A stretch of DNA of 64,000 nucleotides from Camarhynchus parvulus (Eukaryota; Chordata; Aves; Passeriformes; Thraupidae): the NCBI RefSeq assembly GCF_901933205.1, contig NC_044572.1, forward strand, positions 27,242,501 to 27,306,500. The letters run 5' to 3'. A program made the position numbers and the translations under genes. This document shows, in pieces, positions 11,901 to 23,953 of the stretch. Within the stretch, counting starts at the first letter, position 1. Each line of letters starts with the position of its first letter. The notes under the pieces were generated by a model. It saw only the letters and a list, made by a program, of their open reading frames with translations, was not told the origin of the DNA and did no database searches.

Positions 11901-14900
11901 TTTTTTATATAAAAACATGTTTACATGGATAAAATTTTTATATAAAATAATTTATAAATATAAATTTATGTGTAAGTACAGTTATATGTAGTCATACATA
12001 CATGTATATGTGTGTGTATACACATACTCACATACACATTTACTCATTTTGAGAAACCAAAATAAAACCCCTAGTATTTAAAGTATGGGTTGCTGCATTC
12101 CTGCCCAAACCTTACTAGCTCAGATGGGGCAGTCTGTCACATTCTGGTGACCTGACTGAAATGGTGCAGTTGTAGCTACTGACGTTGCTGTGAGAGGGTA
12201 GAGGTGGCACAGAGACCTTCATTTTACCTTGATTTTTTCTGATGCTACCCTTTAAGCTTCTGCATTTCAGTGTACACCCATGTCAGCCTCACCCACTGAA
12301 GCTGTCAGAGCAAAACAAGTTGCACTCAGTAAGAGAAGGAGATTGTAATGAGATGACTATGAAGAGTATTTGTCTTGCAGCTAAGCTTTTCTTCAGTTTT
12401 CTTTAAAAGTTCAAAATTGCACTGTAGATTGCAGTTCAAGACACCCAATTTATAATTTCAATCATGTCTCAAATAAGAGATGAAGTGAGAATTGGGAGTG
12501 GATCTTCATATGGTACTTCTTCTTAGAAGTACCCTCTAATTCTTAGACTCCAAATCCATATACTCAAAACTAAAATTCCGTTGCTAAGATTTTTTGTTTG
12601 AACATGTGGCAACAAGATGGCTCCTCTTCATCAAACTGTTATATTTTATCAAAGTATGACAGCAGTTTCTTTTTTTATTTACAATATACTTAAATACATT
12701 TAAAATTAAAAAAACACCAAACAACAAACCTCCAAATGTAGTGATGGAGACTTTTTATTGGTCTTTCGTTCAAAATGTATCTGCTCAGCTTAAAGACAAC
12801 GTAGATGTTTTCCTAATTAAAATCTCACAATGCTCTAAGATACATTAATTTGCTGTATGGCAAGTACTTTAAAGAGTTTAAATTCATAGAATCAGCACTT
12901 TAAAATTGTATTGATTTTTTAAAAAGTGATCTTGAAAAGTGTGTATGTTATGAGTGTCAAAAGACAGGAAGTATGAGTAGGAAAAGAAAAAGTTGTGAAG
13001 GCTTTGGAATTACTGGGTCAAAGACATTTTTTCGGAAGTGACTATAGCCTTTTATGTGCTGAATCATTACAATGCATTTTGAAAGAAACCATCCCTTACT
13101 TAGTCCTTCCTAAACCCTAAGACTTGTTTTCTTTCAAGTGCTATTCTATAAAACAAGCATTTTTTAACATTATAACATACCCATGTTTGTGCTTGTAGTC
13201 GTTCTCATAGCTGTATTTCTGTGGGTTGCAAATCTGAGTAAAATGCTAGCTTCACAATCAAGCCTACTTCTATTAAATTGTTGCTTTCATGATTAAAAAA
13301 AGAAAATTAACTTCTCTGTCTTGTGGTGGACTGCTTTTGTTCTTTGAGCTGTATTGAGAAAAAGTTATAAGAGTTATAAGGATACTATACTAAACTCAGT
13401 TTAATGTTTTGACACTCGGAGACTCTTGAAAATTTGGTGTGGGTGTCTAAGTATTTGAGCATAAACATTGCTTAAATTTAGTGTGATGTTAAAATGTTTC
13501 ATAAGACAGAGGAGAGCTGCTATGATCTTTCAATGTTAATATTTTTTTCTTATCACTTTACTGTGTAGATACCCTTCATGAGACACAACTCTGCCACAAC
13601 TCATCCTCGGAGGCAATCGTGGAAACGTTTTATAATAGGATTTTTAAATGTGGATAAAGCTCTCAATAGAATACCTAAAGTAAAGGAGAACAGCTACCTT
13701 GTCTCAACTATAAGCTTATTATGACAAAACATTGAGTTTGCTTGTCAGGCGTGGATAGAATGTAATTGATTGGTTTGTTATTTGGACTGACAAGGTAGTT
13801 AATTTGCCTGCATTTTTTTGCACTATTCAGGAACATTTTGTATGTGCATCGTTGAAAAATCCCGGATAAATGTCTTGTCAGGATTGTCCTATTAAGTAAT
13901 GTCTCTTTCCCCTGTGCTTCGTTGGCAAATGATGTTGTACAATGCTTGGATTCATTGAAGAGTGACAGAAGCCTGTGGGACTTAAATATTGTGTGTTCCT
14001 CTATGGTGATACTGAAAGAAATAAGCAATGGTTTGCCATCTGCCTGCCACTCTACTTATTTACAGTTTAATAACAACATTTCTATATAGAACACTGTGTT
14101 GTACATAGACCTTACTGTAAAAAGGATTGTTTCCTAAAAAAAAAATAAATGTTCAGTGATAATGAGACCTGTAAAACACTTGAGACTTACTATTCTGAAG
14201 GAATAGTTTTGCCATGGAAAAATTGATTTTATGCTTATTAGTATGAACTAATTGTTTCTGACTCCAGACACTTGAGTGAACAGAACTATACCTATACTTC
14301 CCTCTGAAAATTTTTTTAAAAATAAGAAAAAATGGAGTATGTGCAGGCATTTGTTTCATTTGGCTTACCTCTCTGGCAGTGTTCAGTACAAGCTTATCTC
14401 CTCCCAATACAAACATGAAATTGTTTTGTAAGTTGGGGAAGGAATGAAGAATTGATCACACAGCGTGACAGCTGAGATCTTCGTCTCCATCCGTATATAT
14501 CCTGGTAGATGCACACATAGTATTTGATCTTCAAATGGTACAGATCCAGTTCTTAAATCTACAGTATCAGAGTGTTGACATCTTCATCGTTTTCATCTTG
14601 AACTTGCTTGGAAAAACTCTGCTCAAATGCAATCAGACTTGTAACTTTATGACCTATAATCTTTGAATTTCTTGAGATATGGTGGGATTTGTCATCTATC
14701 GAGGCACGTTTCCATTTGAAAGTATTTTTTAAAATTTAAAAATTAAATGCTGTAATAAGTAATAGGAGAATATCCAAATTTATGTGTACTTATCTACGAG
14801 TCTTATCTTACCAGGGCATTTCATGTTTGAATATTATATTAAATAAAAGTACCCTGATGTCTTACACGTCGTTTCATTTTAAAAGGGGGTGGGAGAATCT

Positions 14901-16310
14901 CAGAGTTAAGATTTTTGTTGGAACTATCAGAAATGATTATCATTCTGTTTTGGCAAATACATACAAAGACACCTTAAAAATAAAGAGATTTGCACTAGGA
15001 AGTAGACACTAATGCAGGAATTTGATCTTTGAGGATTCGTGAATCCTTTCTAGGAAGAAAAGACCCAGATTTATTGACCACTTGTGCAGTATCCTGAAAG
15101 TAAAAGGTTGTGTCCAAATACTGTGTAAGCAAAGGGGGAAAAAATGTTTGCCCATACATCATGCTGTGTTTATTAAAAAAAAAAAAGGAAAAAGTAATTT
15201 TTACTGTTATTTATGATCGTTTATTAAACAAAAACAGTCTAGGTATTGAGGATAGGAGAGAATGATAAATGTGGCTTATCTTGGCTTTAGTAGGACTTTC
15301 AAAATAATTCTGTATGTGACAGTCCTTTAAATAAGTTAGAGGTTCTGTTAATTAAGCTGCAATAAAATATGTAGCTGATTGGGAAAGTAAACCAGCTACC
15401 ATGGACTCACTGTCAGATGATACTCTGCTCACTGGGTTCCAGTCAAACTCTCCTTGATTCAGTATTACAATATTTTTGTTAATTTTTGCTTTAGCATATT
15501 AGGTATGAAATAAAGTATTTGGTTACATTTGCAGGTGATGACAGTAAGATGTGAGGAAGTACAGTGTTAGAATTTAAAAGAAATTTTGAGAAAGCATTCA
15601 GAAAAGTATGCAGTGCTGAAAGAAAAAGGTAGATCACTTTTGATTGGGTGATTATGATATCAGGAGTGACTACAGAAAAAAAATACCGTGGGGGATTCTG
15701 GATCACAGATCACAGAACATTGATCAAACTGATCAAACCTGATACATACAGAGAGGGGTGTTTCATTTAACACATTGAGGTACTCCTGAATGTTCAGAAG
15801 ACCAGTATCTCACCCTTTGAAAAGTCTCAGCTAGCATCCTGTCCACTTTGGTAAAAACCAGGGAAGGTCTAAAGCAAACTGAACTGGACGATAAGAAGAC
15901 TACAGGAGACATGAACAAAAATAGCTTAAAATAGTAATATTTCTTTAATTTAGTGAAGGTAGGAAATCTGTTAAAAAAGCTCAATTAATATAAAAATTTT
16001 TAAAAAGGATTTGCTACAAAGAAGGAAAAAAAAAATTTCTTCAAAGTTGATCAGACCAAAAATAAGCTACATTGTATCAAGATGATTTAGCCAACAGAAA
16101 GGTTTTTTCTAATAATAAGAATACTTGTACTAGAGTTGCTTGTTAGGGAACTTCTGTAGTCTCTGCTATTGGAGGATATTAAGGAAATGCATGTTAAATA
16201 CTGTTTCAAGTATTGTTGATATTTTCCTGGGCATGCTTGAAAACCTTAGTTGAATTCCTGCTGTATTTTTTATGTTTTTCCCCAGTACAGATTACTTGTA
16301 AAATTTTGTT

Positions 16311-16330
16311 CTGTCTCTCTCTCTCTCTCC
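16311..16330. repeat. (CT)n microsatellite
   Basis: A run of CT dinucleotides with one edge interruption. It is a simple repeat, although its pyrimidine richness mimics a splice-acceptor tract. No AG followed by a usable exon is seen. Confidence 0.8.
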
Positions 16331-17235
16331 TCCATACCATTAGGTTGAAAGCCAGATGTTAACACTTGATGTTTCACCTTTTGAAAGGTGTTTGATGGCA
16401 ATATTCAAAACTATAATGGGCTTTTCTAGTAGTTCATAAACAGTACACCATTCAGTAGAGTAAATAATCTGAACACCTGAGAGTGGCACTATAGATGCAA
16501 TCATGTATTACTAGAATATAACAAATGCGGCATTTGGTAATAGGTCCTTAAATTTTACACTTTTCAGTTTGTCAAAGGACTTTTTCAGTGTCTGTAATTG
16601 GTGTAGCATTCCTTTAATGCATTGTCTATTTATTGTCTTTGAGTCATTGTCTTCGCAGAAATTCTTAGTTTAAACATTAAAACACTGTAAATAGAAGTTC
16701 TATACAGTAGCTGTATATTAACAAAAGCAAACACATCTGAAGGAGTGTTCGTAACATTCTATTCCACTTGTATATGTGGGCTATTAATGAATTTTGCAAA
16801 CTAATTTCACAAGGCCATGTGTTGTGTGGTTTTGCAGTACTGAGAGAGAGAAAAGTTAATTTCTTGCTGAAAGAAAGCTGTTCGCATACAGGTATAGTAA
16901 ATAAAGGTTTTTTTTCAGCATTCTTAGAATTCATTTTGTACATGGAAACTTAAGTTTCATAAACCAAATTATTTGCAGGCCATTCAGAAAAAATCTTGGT
17001 TACATAAGAATGACATACAATGATAGCCCTTTCAGATTCTTCCTTACCCATGAATAATCAGTGTTAGGTTTTTGGATATAAGACGGGGTTTGATTTGGTA
17101 TTAAAATAATAATTTTAATCAGTTCAGTCAGTTAGGTGGCAGTTTTGGGTTTAGCATAATAAATTTAACTACACAGATGTCTGCCCAGATTAATGCTTGC
17201 TTGCTTTCTTTTGCTGTTTTGTGGTATAATTGAGT

Positions 17236-17284
17236 TTTGGTTTTTTGGGGTTTTTTTTTGGTTTTTTGTTTGTTTGTTTTTTGA
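17236..17284. repeat. T/G low-complexity tract
   Basis: Mostly T with G interruptions, ending in TTTGTTTGTTTG units. It resembles the tract at 4986-5068 and has no coding potential. Confidence 0.8.
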
Positions 17285-17702
17285 TCCCCTTGAGATTGGA
17301 CAGAAATTTAAGTAAACAGGAGATCAGACCATTTCCTATATCCAGAAGCACTTAGATACCTTATCATGGAACTACTCCTAGTTGAAGATCAGTAAGCTCA
17401 TCATGCTTTGTCAGGCTGTGTGTCCATCTTGCCATACACGGTCTTCATCAGCAGTAGGTAGATATAAAAACCAAAATGCAATAATCATCCCTCATCTGGT
17501 ATAGTCTCTCACCTTTCAGCAATAGCCATGGCCTCTCTCTTCCAGACATAACAGAAGAGAGTGATAGTCTAACTTGTCATCTCCCATCATAAACTATGTA
17601 AATAAGAGATGTCGTTTTGTGTACTTGCATTGTACCTGGCATAATAAAAATTAGAAAGTGACTTTTTTACTTAGTGTAACACCATAGCATTATCCTTCCC
17701 AG

Positions 17703-17746
17703 AAAAGAGTATTTATATACCTATAAAAGAGTATCTGTATACCTAA
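17703..17746. repeat. Tandem duplication, 22-bp unit, two copies
   Basis: Both copies begin AAAAGAGTAT and contain ATACCTA. They lie at 17703-17724 and 17725-17746 and differ at a few positions, so the duplication is not very recent. Confidence 0.75.
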
Positions 17747-17836
17747 ATCAAAATTATGAAAATTGTGAAAATATTAGAATCCAGAAGTCTCCAAAGGACA
17801 TCTGTTAGAGCCACCCACTCAATGCATGCCTGACTG

Positions 17837-17856
17837 CAAAGTTAGATCTAACTTTG
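17837..17856. repeat. Perfect 20-bp palindrome
   Basis: CAAAGTTAGA is followed directly by its exact reverse complement TCTAACTTTG with no spacer. The centre is AGATCT. It could be a dyad-symmetric protein site or a chance event. Confidence 0.85.
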
Positions 17857-17921
17857 AAATTGGATGAAGTTCCTGACAGTTTAATGTGGGTGAACTTTTA
17901 GCATCTGTGAAGATAGAGAGC

Positions 17922-17986
17922 CTTTCAGGATAACAAATACCTGTGTACTTCAGTATCTTTCAGGATAACAAGTACCTGTGTACCTG
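17922..17986. repeat. Tandem duplication, 35-bp unit, two copies
   Basis: The words CTTTCAGGATAACAA and TACCTGTGTAC recur 35 bases apart, starting at 17922 and 17957. The second copy is slightly shorter. It is a local duplication in the intron. Confidence 0.8.
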
Positions 17987-19540
17987 GATGAAGTAACATA
18001 CTTGGGCTATATCCTGGTCTTCTAATCGACCATTTATGCATATACAGTCACATAAGAATTTTAGTGCAGAAATGTGTCACACTCCTGGTGGTAAAGTCAC
18101 CTAAAGCTTGACTGGCCTATGTGAGAAGGCTTCTTAAAACTGTTCTGTACAACAGAAACTGCAAGATAACAACTGATTTTTAGTTGTTAGGCCATTTATA
18201 GGCAAGGGAGAAAGTGCAGCAATCAGGAAAGGGAGAACCAACTTTTTCTGTTTTATACCTAATAGAGTACTATTATTTTGTCAATTTTTTGTCTAAAAAC
18301 AAAGGAGTAGATAAGAATCTAGGTCTTACATTTCAGAGTCTAAATATAGTACTTATCACTTCTGGTTTGTGTTTGACTGTGACATATCACAGCAAAATGA
18401 AAGTAATTTGTTTTGGAATTAATTGGGCAGAATTGAAGAGTTTTGGTATGGAATGGTAGAGTAAGATACAAAGCCATACCTTCACTTATTTTCACTTTGT
18501 TTCAAGAAATGTCAAGCAAAAGATGAGTATTATCCTTATATTCTATAATGAAAACATGCTATGGTTTTGGGCTCCTCCCTCAATAACTAGAATAAATGTA
18601 CTTTTTGGACAGCATTAATAACAGTGCGCTAAATAGAGGACTATACATTTATTTCACAATTGGATCTTAAATTATACTGTTTAAATGAGGGCACAGGAAA
18701 GGGACTTCATTGATGTGACATGTAAGAGTTGCTGCTGCAACCCACCACACAGTGTTCATTCCTGGCATCCAGAATTTATCACTCCTGTGGTCTCGTTGCA
18801 GCAAGGTGTCACAGGAGCACTCCTCAGCTGCTCCAGGCTGAAGGTCATTAGTTTTGTTTCTAGAGTTTGAATTCACTTGAGCTACATTGATTTACCACGG
18901 GTGTTTGGGAATGCTTATGTGCTCCTTTCTGTTGTATATCGTCCAGCTTCTAATAGGAAACCAACTGACTGACTTACACTGCCATGCCTGGTTTTAAGTT
19001 GCTCATCTGAAATCAAGAATGTGCTGCAATTTAAAATGAACCCAAAATCATGCCTACATCTGTTTGCAGTTCCGGAGTGACTCAGCACTTGGACACTGAG
19101 GGATTAAAGGGGAGAGAGATCAGGGTCTGAGAAGAAACCTCTGTTCCTCAGATGTCTCTTCCTAGGGTGCTAAGAGCCTTTAGTCAGAAATGGGGTCCAA
19201 AACAAGCCAGCAAAGGATGATGCTTATCAGTAGTTAAACCTGCGCAGGTGCTAGAGTAGCCATTATGTTATATGCCTTCAGCAAGTGGGTGTGTATACAT
19301 GCATCCCACTGCAGTTCCCTTGGAGTTTAAAATTCTGGATTAGCTTCCTTCTAATTTTTTTCTGACTAATTCTGAGTTTGTCGTAGTAAGGCTTATATGA
19401 CAAATTCTCTACTTCTAATGGTGAGATATGTATCAATGTTTTATATCTTTTTTTTCCATTAAAGTAAATCTTCCTAAGCTGTTGTGACAAATGGGGAGCA
19501 GTATATATATCTTGCAATTTTGTATTTTGTTCACCATGTT

Positions 19541-20130
19541 ACCTCTTGGCACGACACTGCAGGCGGTGTGCAATGATGCGTACATAAGTGAGATTTTTCT
19601 GTAGTCTCTGAAGCATATTTGGAAAGTTGTATTTAAAGATTAGCTTATTAATGTTGTGTTTCAGGGACATGTAGGTAATTACTTTTACAGCTATAGATGG
19701 GTGATGCTGTCTCGTGAATGCAAAATAGGTTTCCTCACTCTGGCTGAATCAGCTCTTTGTGGTTTTCGATGCTATTAACCAGTGACTTACAAATGTGCCA
19801 GTGACGGGCGGGTTTTGCATTCACTACTCCTCTGTAAAAGCACAGGTCTTTTTCCCCAGTGCTTGCAGGAAGACTTCTGCAGGCCAACTGATAAGACTCC
19901 CTCCTGTGCAGGTAGATGCAATGTAATGAAATTGGATGTGTGTGCTGAGCTTTGTAAATAAAATGAGATTGACCCCAGCCATTATCTCATTTATCTCATT
20001 TACATTGTAAAATCAGTATCTGCACTATTGATTAGAGCATAATTAGTTAATTATGAACACGATAGGGCTTGAGCACAGCCAGCTGTACTGCTAAAAAAAC
20101 TAATAAAAACAATCCAAGGGCAAGAGCAGA
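19541..20130. promoter_or_regulatory. Candidate conserved non-coding (enhancer-like) block
   Basis: A block rich in recognisable factor words. It holds two adjacent GATA sites in reverse orientation (TTATCTCATTTATCTC at 19982-19997), then a homeodomain-like AATTAGTTAATTATG near 20041-20055. Scattered CpGs occur in the flank at 19550-19580 and 19803-19812, unlike the CpG-poor intron around it. No open reading frame spans it. Retained CpGs and ordered motifs suggest constraint, but this rests on composition only. Confidence 0.35.
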
Positions 20131-23100
20131 TGGAGATCACTCTATTAAAGAACAAAGCAAAAGTATTTCAGGTATTGAAATCCCTAATCAGACTTCCTTG
20201 CTGTGAAGATGCAGCTGACCATTCTATACTAATTTAAGCAAAAAATGTTTGTTTGGGGTTTTTTAAACTTTTTTCTTATCATAACTTCTTCAGAATTCAC
20301 CTTTCTTCTTCACACTCCATTTTCTCCGTATTTAGTGGGCATGTATCTATCCTCATTAATTGCTGGAATGAGGAACACAGTGATTTTTAATTTTGATGCA
20401 TAAAGTAATTTCAGGCTTGTTATAACAGTGATAGTAAGCAATTACCTGTCAGCTAGAGGTAATTTAGGAGGTTAGGTTAGCTTGTCTTTGTGTGGAGCTC
20501 TGCTTTTATTTCCAAAAACAGCAGCTAACCAGGCTGCTGAAGATGGCCCGCCACTTAATGGCTTTTGTAAATCATGTGCTTCACCACAAAAATAGTTATC
20601 CACAAATAGCAGCAAGATAAAATATTTGCTAGTTTAAATTTGAATGTGTGACCTTGAATGCACAAGGATAAAAATTTCAACAGCCGGTTATATGGAGGAA
20701 TTGGCTTCTTTCCCTTTCCCCCCTGCCCATCCCAACAGTTTTGTTTGTCCTATTAAGCCATCTTCAGGATGGAAGCATGATTCTTGTAAATGATGGTGCC
20801 ACATGACTCCTTTGGTCTGTAAGTGCCTGGAATGTGATGGGTGTGTGAGTGCATTTCTCACAGGCTGTGAGACTGGCAGCGTGACATCTTTTGTGACCCA
20901 ACAATTTTATTCTCTATAACTAAGTCAAAAATACACTGTATTTTGTGTCACTTTCTCATTTTCTGAATGTGACAGTGGGATTTCTATCATTTTTACGTTG
21001 CTAGACAAAAGAACACAGCTAATAGTATACACTTGAGGGATTAATCTTGTTTTATTAGTGCCATTTTAACTTAGCTGCAATGTTTGCTTTTGGAATTAGG
21101 AATTAAGAATACCTTTTTTTTTTTTTACTGTGGTGTGTGTAAGCTTCACATTTTGTCCCCAGTCAGTCTCAGCAGACGATGATTGCCAGACAGCTAGAGC
21201 ATCATCTTTAGCCAAGGTACAGTAGTGGTATTCATCCATTTTCCCAGCATCATGCTCTGGGAACTTGAAATCAGTGAATTTCTGTTTTCCAGTACAGAAT
21301 TCATATTCCAGTAAAAAGCAGTAGGAAGGAAGCATTTAAAAATATTTGGTGTACTTAGTCTTTTATCACCATGCAGCTTTTTATGTTTTGATATCTGAAG
21401 ATACTCATTTGCATTTCCTCAGCTGTGCAGATGAGGATAGAAATTATTAGTATCTGAAAACCTTCAGATGGATATTTTTAATTCATTCTAGGAAAATGCA
21501 AATTTTCTTCTACCAAACTAAACACTCTGAAGTGATAAAGATTGATGACAATAAATATTAAAAACATTGCACTTTAGAATGGTGCCTCAAGATCCATATT
21601 TAATTTCACAATGTCGTGGCTATTTCAACCCCACTTTGCAAACTCCCTCGGCAAACTTTGAGGAAACATGGCTGAAAGTGCAGTCAGGAAATACCACATT
21701 CTGCATAAAAAATGGTAAAAATGTAAGAGATGCCAAAGAGTAATTTTAAAGAGGAAACATTTTCTTTTGAACATTGAAGTATATAAAGCAATTACTTCAT
21801 AAAAAAAAAATTAAATCTAAATTGACACTGTTTAAATCAGATGTAGATTTTAGGATTAAACTCTGAAAATACTCTAAGTCAGTCAGAAATAGTATGTTTC
21901 TTTATTTTCGGTTACTTAAGAGGATCCTTAAGTTTACGTGAAGGGAATTCTGATAAGCACTGCTCAAGTGCAAGCCCTTACGTGCATAAGATTCCAGATA
22001 TAGAAATAGGTTAGTAAAAATATACTCCTTTACAGATGAGAACATTGAGGGTCAGAGGAGGCTTAATCTTTTGCTGAAGGTCACATACACTGTTGGGATT
22101 TAGGAGTGTGACCTATCCCATCTCCCATTCTCAACCTTTTTATTATTTTAATAGACCTTTCACAGGAAATAAAACTACATGTATTTCTGATTTTAAGTAA
22201 TATATTTCAACATTAGAACTCCTCTGTCTTTAAAAATTGAGGATGGTTTTCTATTTTAAGTATTTGCTTTGTGTGGAGTTAGATTGAGTCACCACTAAAC
22301 AATCCTAAGGATATATATTGCATATCTCATTTTGTATACCTCATATTGTATATCTCATTTTAAAAAAAATTATCAAAACCATGTCAGTCCAGTGTTGAAT
22401 CCTGTGGATAGTCAAATTATTGCTTTTAATTTCTGTTACATGCCATACCCTTACCAGTGCTCATGTGTTACCTGTGGCTGCTAGCAAGCCCAGCCTTGGC
22501 AGCAAGGACAAAGTATTCACTGAAGTTAAACAATCATAATTGAAAACAGTTACTTGTTTTTATTGGGAGACTAATCCTTGGGGCAGCCACATGAACATTT
22601 TGTTCTATTAATGCAGCAGTATGTGCTGTTAGTTGAATCCTCTTCCTGTGATGCACAGTCTGTTCTGTTGATAAACAGAATGTTACGTTCCTCTGTCTTT
22701 GATCTGATGGTGCCTGTGCCATGCTATTACTGCAATTTTTGGACATTTTTGTGTTTGCACATACCATAGAGGAAAAATTGAGTGGCCAGGAAAGAAGAGA
22801 AAGAGAGTGGGGGGAGAATTTCTTTTAAAATTTTGATTTTTAAACATATACTCTTTCCTATTTTTCAATCATTTATATTGGCTTTAATTCAGAGTTTAAG
22901 ACTGTGTAATGAAGAGACTGTTGCAAGGTAAATTTGAAAAAAGCTTTCCTTTTCATACAAAGGAATACAGGGGGATATGCAAATAAAGAGAAATTCAGTA
23001 GGGTATATGAAAACCTCTATAATTTGTTTTGAAAAAATCTCTTTCTCATTTTGAGCCTATTATTCTGATTTAAAAATCCCTTCATGAAACACTTGTTCTA

Positions 23101-23835
23101 CTGTAGTATTTTTTCTATTTGTGGTACATTAAAAGTAGGTTAACAATAAATATGCTGTATGTTTTGAGCTTTTTGTGTGGACTATGCATAGTGCAAAACA
23201 CTAATGAAAGGTTTATTAAAGAAGAATATAAATTTGTTGTGTATACACAAAGCACTTTTATAAGTGAAAGATCACAGTGAAATCCTTTTAATGTCCTTTC
23301 CAGAAAATTCAGTGTGAATGAGAAAATATTTTGTACATTTGTTTATCAACCACATAGTCCTGGTGTAAAAAATGTAATTCATCACTGGAAATTCTACTTG
23401 AGTTATTTAATATGTGGGTGAATTTTTCACAGCTTTTCTTGAAAAACAACATGTGCAAAACTACTTAAAACTATGAAAAATAGATATTGTCACTGTCTAA
23501 AAAAAGTTAAAATCTCTGGGAAAGAAAAGGCAGTGAATGTCACTGAATTATCTAAAAATGTAAGCAATTTTTTTCATTCATTTGCAAGTCTTTGAAATGT
23601 TGTCATTTATATAAGATGATGACAAAGGTGATATATGAGTGTCTGCATCAGGATATTCCAGATTAAGTAGAACCTATTGAAGTGGCTGTTTAAAATTACC
23701 CCTGATAGAAAATAGATTTTCTTTATTATGATAATGGATCAGGAAATCTTCTGCTGAGAATTGCAGGGAAGCTCAGTCTAAAATAGTACAGAAGTACCAT
23801 TTAATATAAATATGTATTTTGTATTTCTCTTGCAG
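20131..23835. other. Intronic sequence ending at the PHF14 acceptor
   Basis: AT-rich intron. A patch at about 20430-20960 is somewhat more GC-rich and may continue the regulatory-looking block before it. No exon is seen until the acceptor TCTCTTGCAG ending at 23835. Confidence 0.55.
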
Positions 23836-23953
23836 GTGTGATGAATGCAGGCTTTGCTACCATTTTGGCTGTCTAGACCCTCCCTTGAAAAAATCTCCTA
23901 AACAGACTGGCTATGGATGGATTTGTCAGGAATGTGACTCTACGTCCTCCAAA
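23836..23953 (+). CDS. PHF14: PHF14 internal exon: second half of the C-terminal PHD finger
   Basis: PHF14 is a nuclear PHD-finger protein that reads chromatin. This exon supplies one base to finish an upstream codon, then 39 codons starting CDECRLCYHFGC and ending WICQECDSTSSK. It carries six of the eight expected zinc ligands of a C4HC3 PHD finger (exon residues C1, C4, H9, C12, C30, C33) and the conserved Trp28 two residues before C30. The first ligand pair must lie in an upstream exon, which is not in this window. The acceptor is TTGCAG|G and the donor AAA|GTAAGTT, so the exon ends in phase 0. The peptide matches my memory of vertebrate PHF14 closely, with small tail differences such as DSTSSK. 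It is flanked by introns over 20 kb long on both sides, as expected for the 3' part of this large gene. The main doubt is only the exact isoform. Confidence 0.95.

Larger units (their letters stand above)
8931..19540. other. Intronic sequence, no gene seen
   Basis: About 10 kb of AT-rich intron. It holds mixed TG/CA repeats near 11997-12045, a (CT)n tract near 16315-16330, a T/G tract at 17236-17284, two small tandem duplications at 17.7 and 17.9 kb, and a 20-bp perfect palindrome at 17837. The longest open frame is 106 codons (13708-14028, minus) and its translation resembles no family I know. A GC-richer patch at about 18685-18870 is open on both strands but shows no exon signals I trust. 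Confidence 0.55.

Noticed and set aside
12885..12900. TTCATAGAATCAGC resembling a CR1 terminal octamer
   Set aside because: No CR1 body sequence follows on either side.
13708..14028. Minus-strand 106-codon open frame
   Set aside because: No motif, composition like translated intron, no gene context.
18685..18870. GC-richer patch open on both strands
   Set aside because: No splice signals or repeat family recognised; dual-strand openness is a composition effect.
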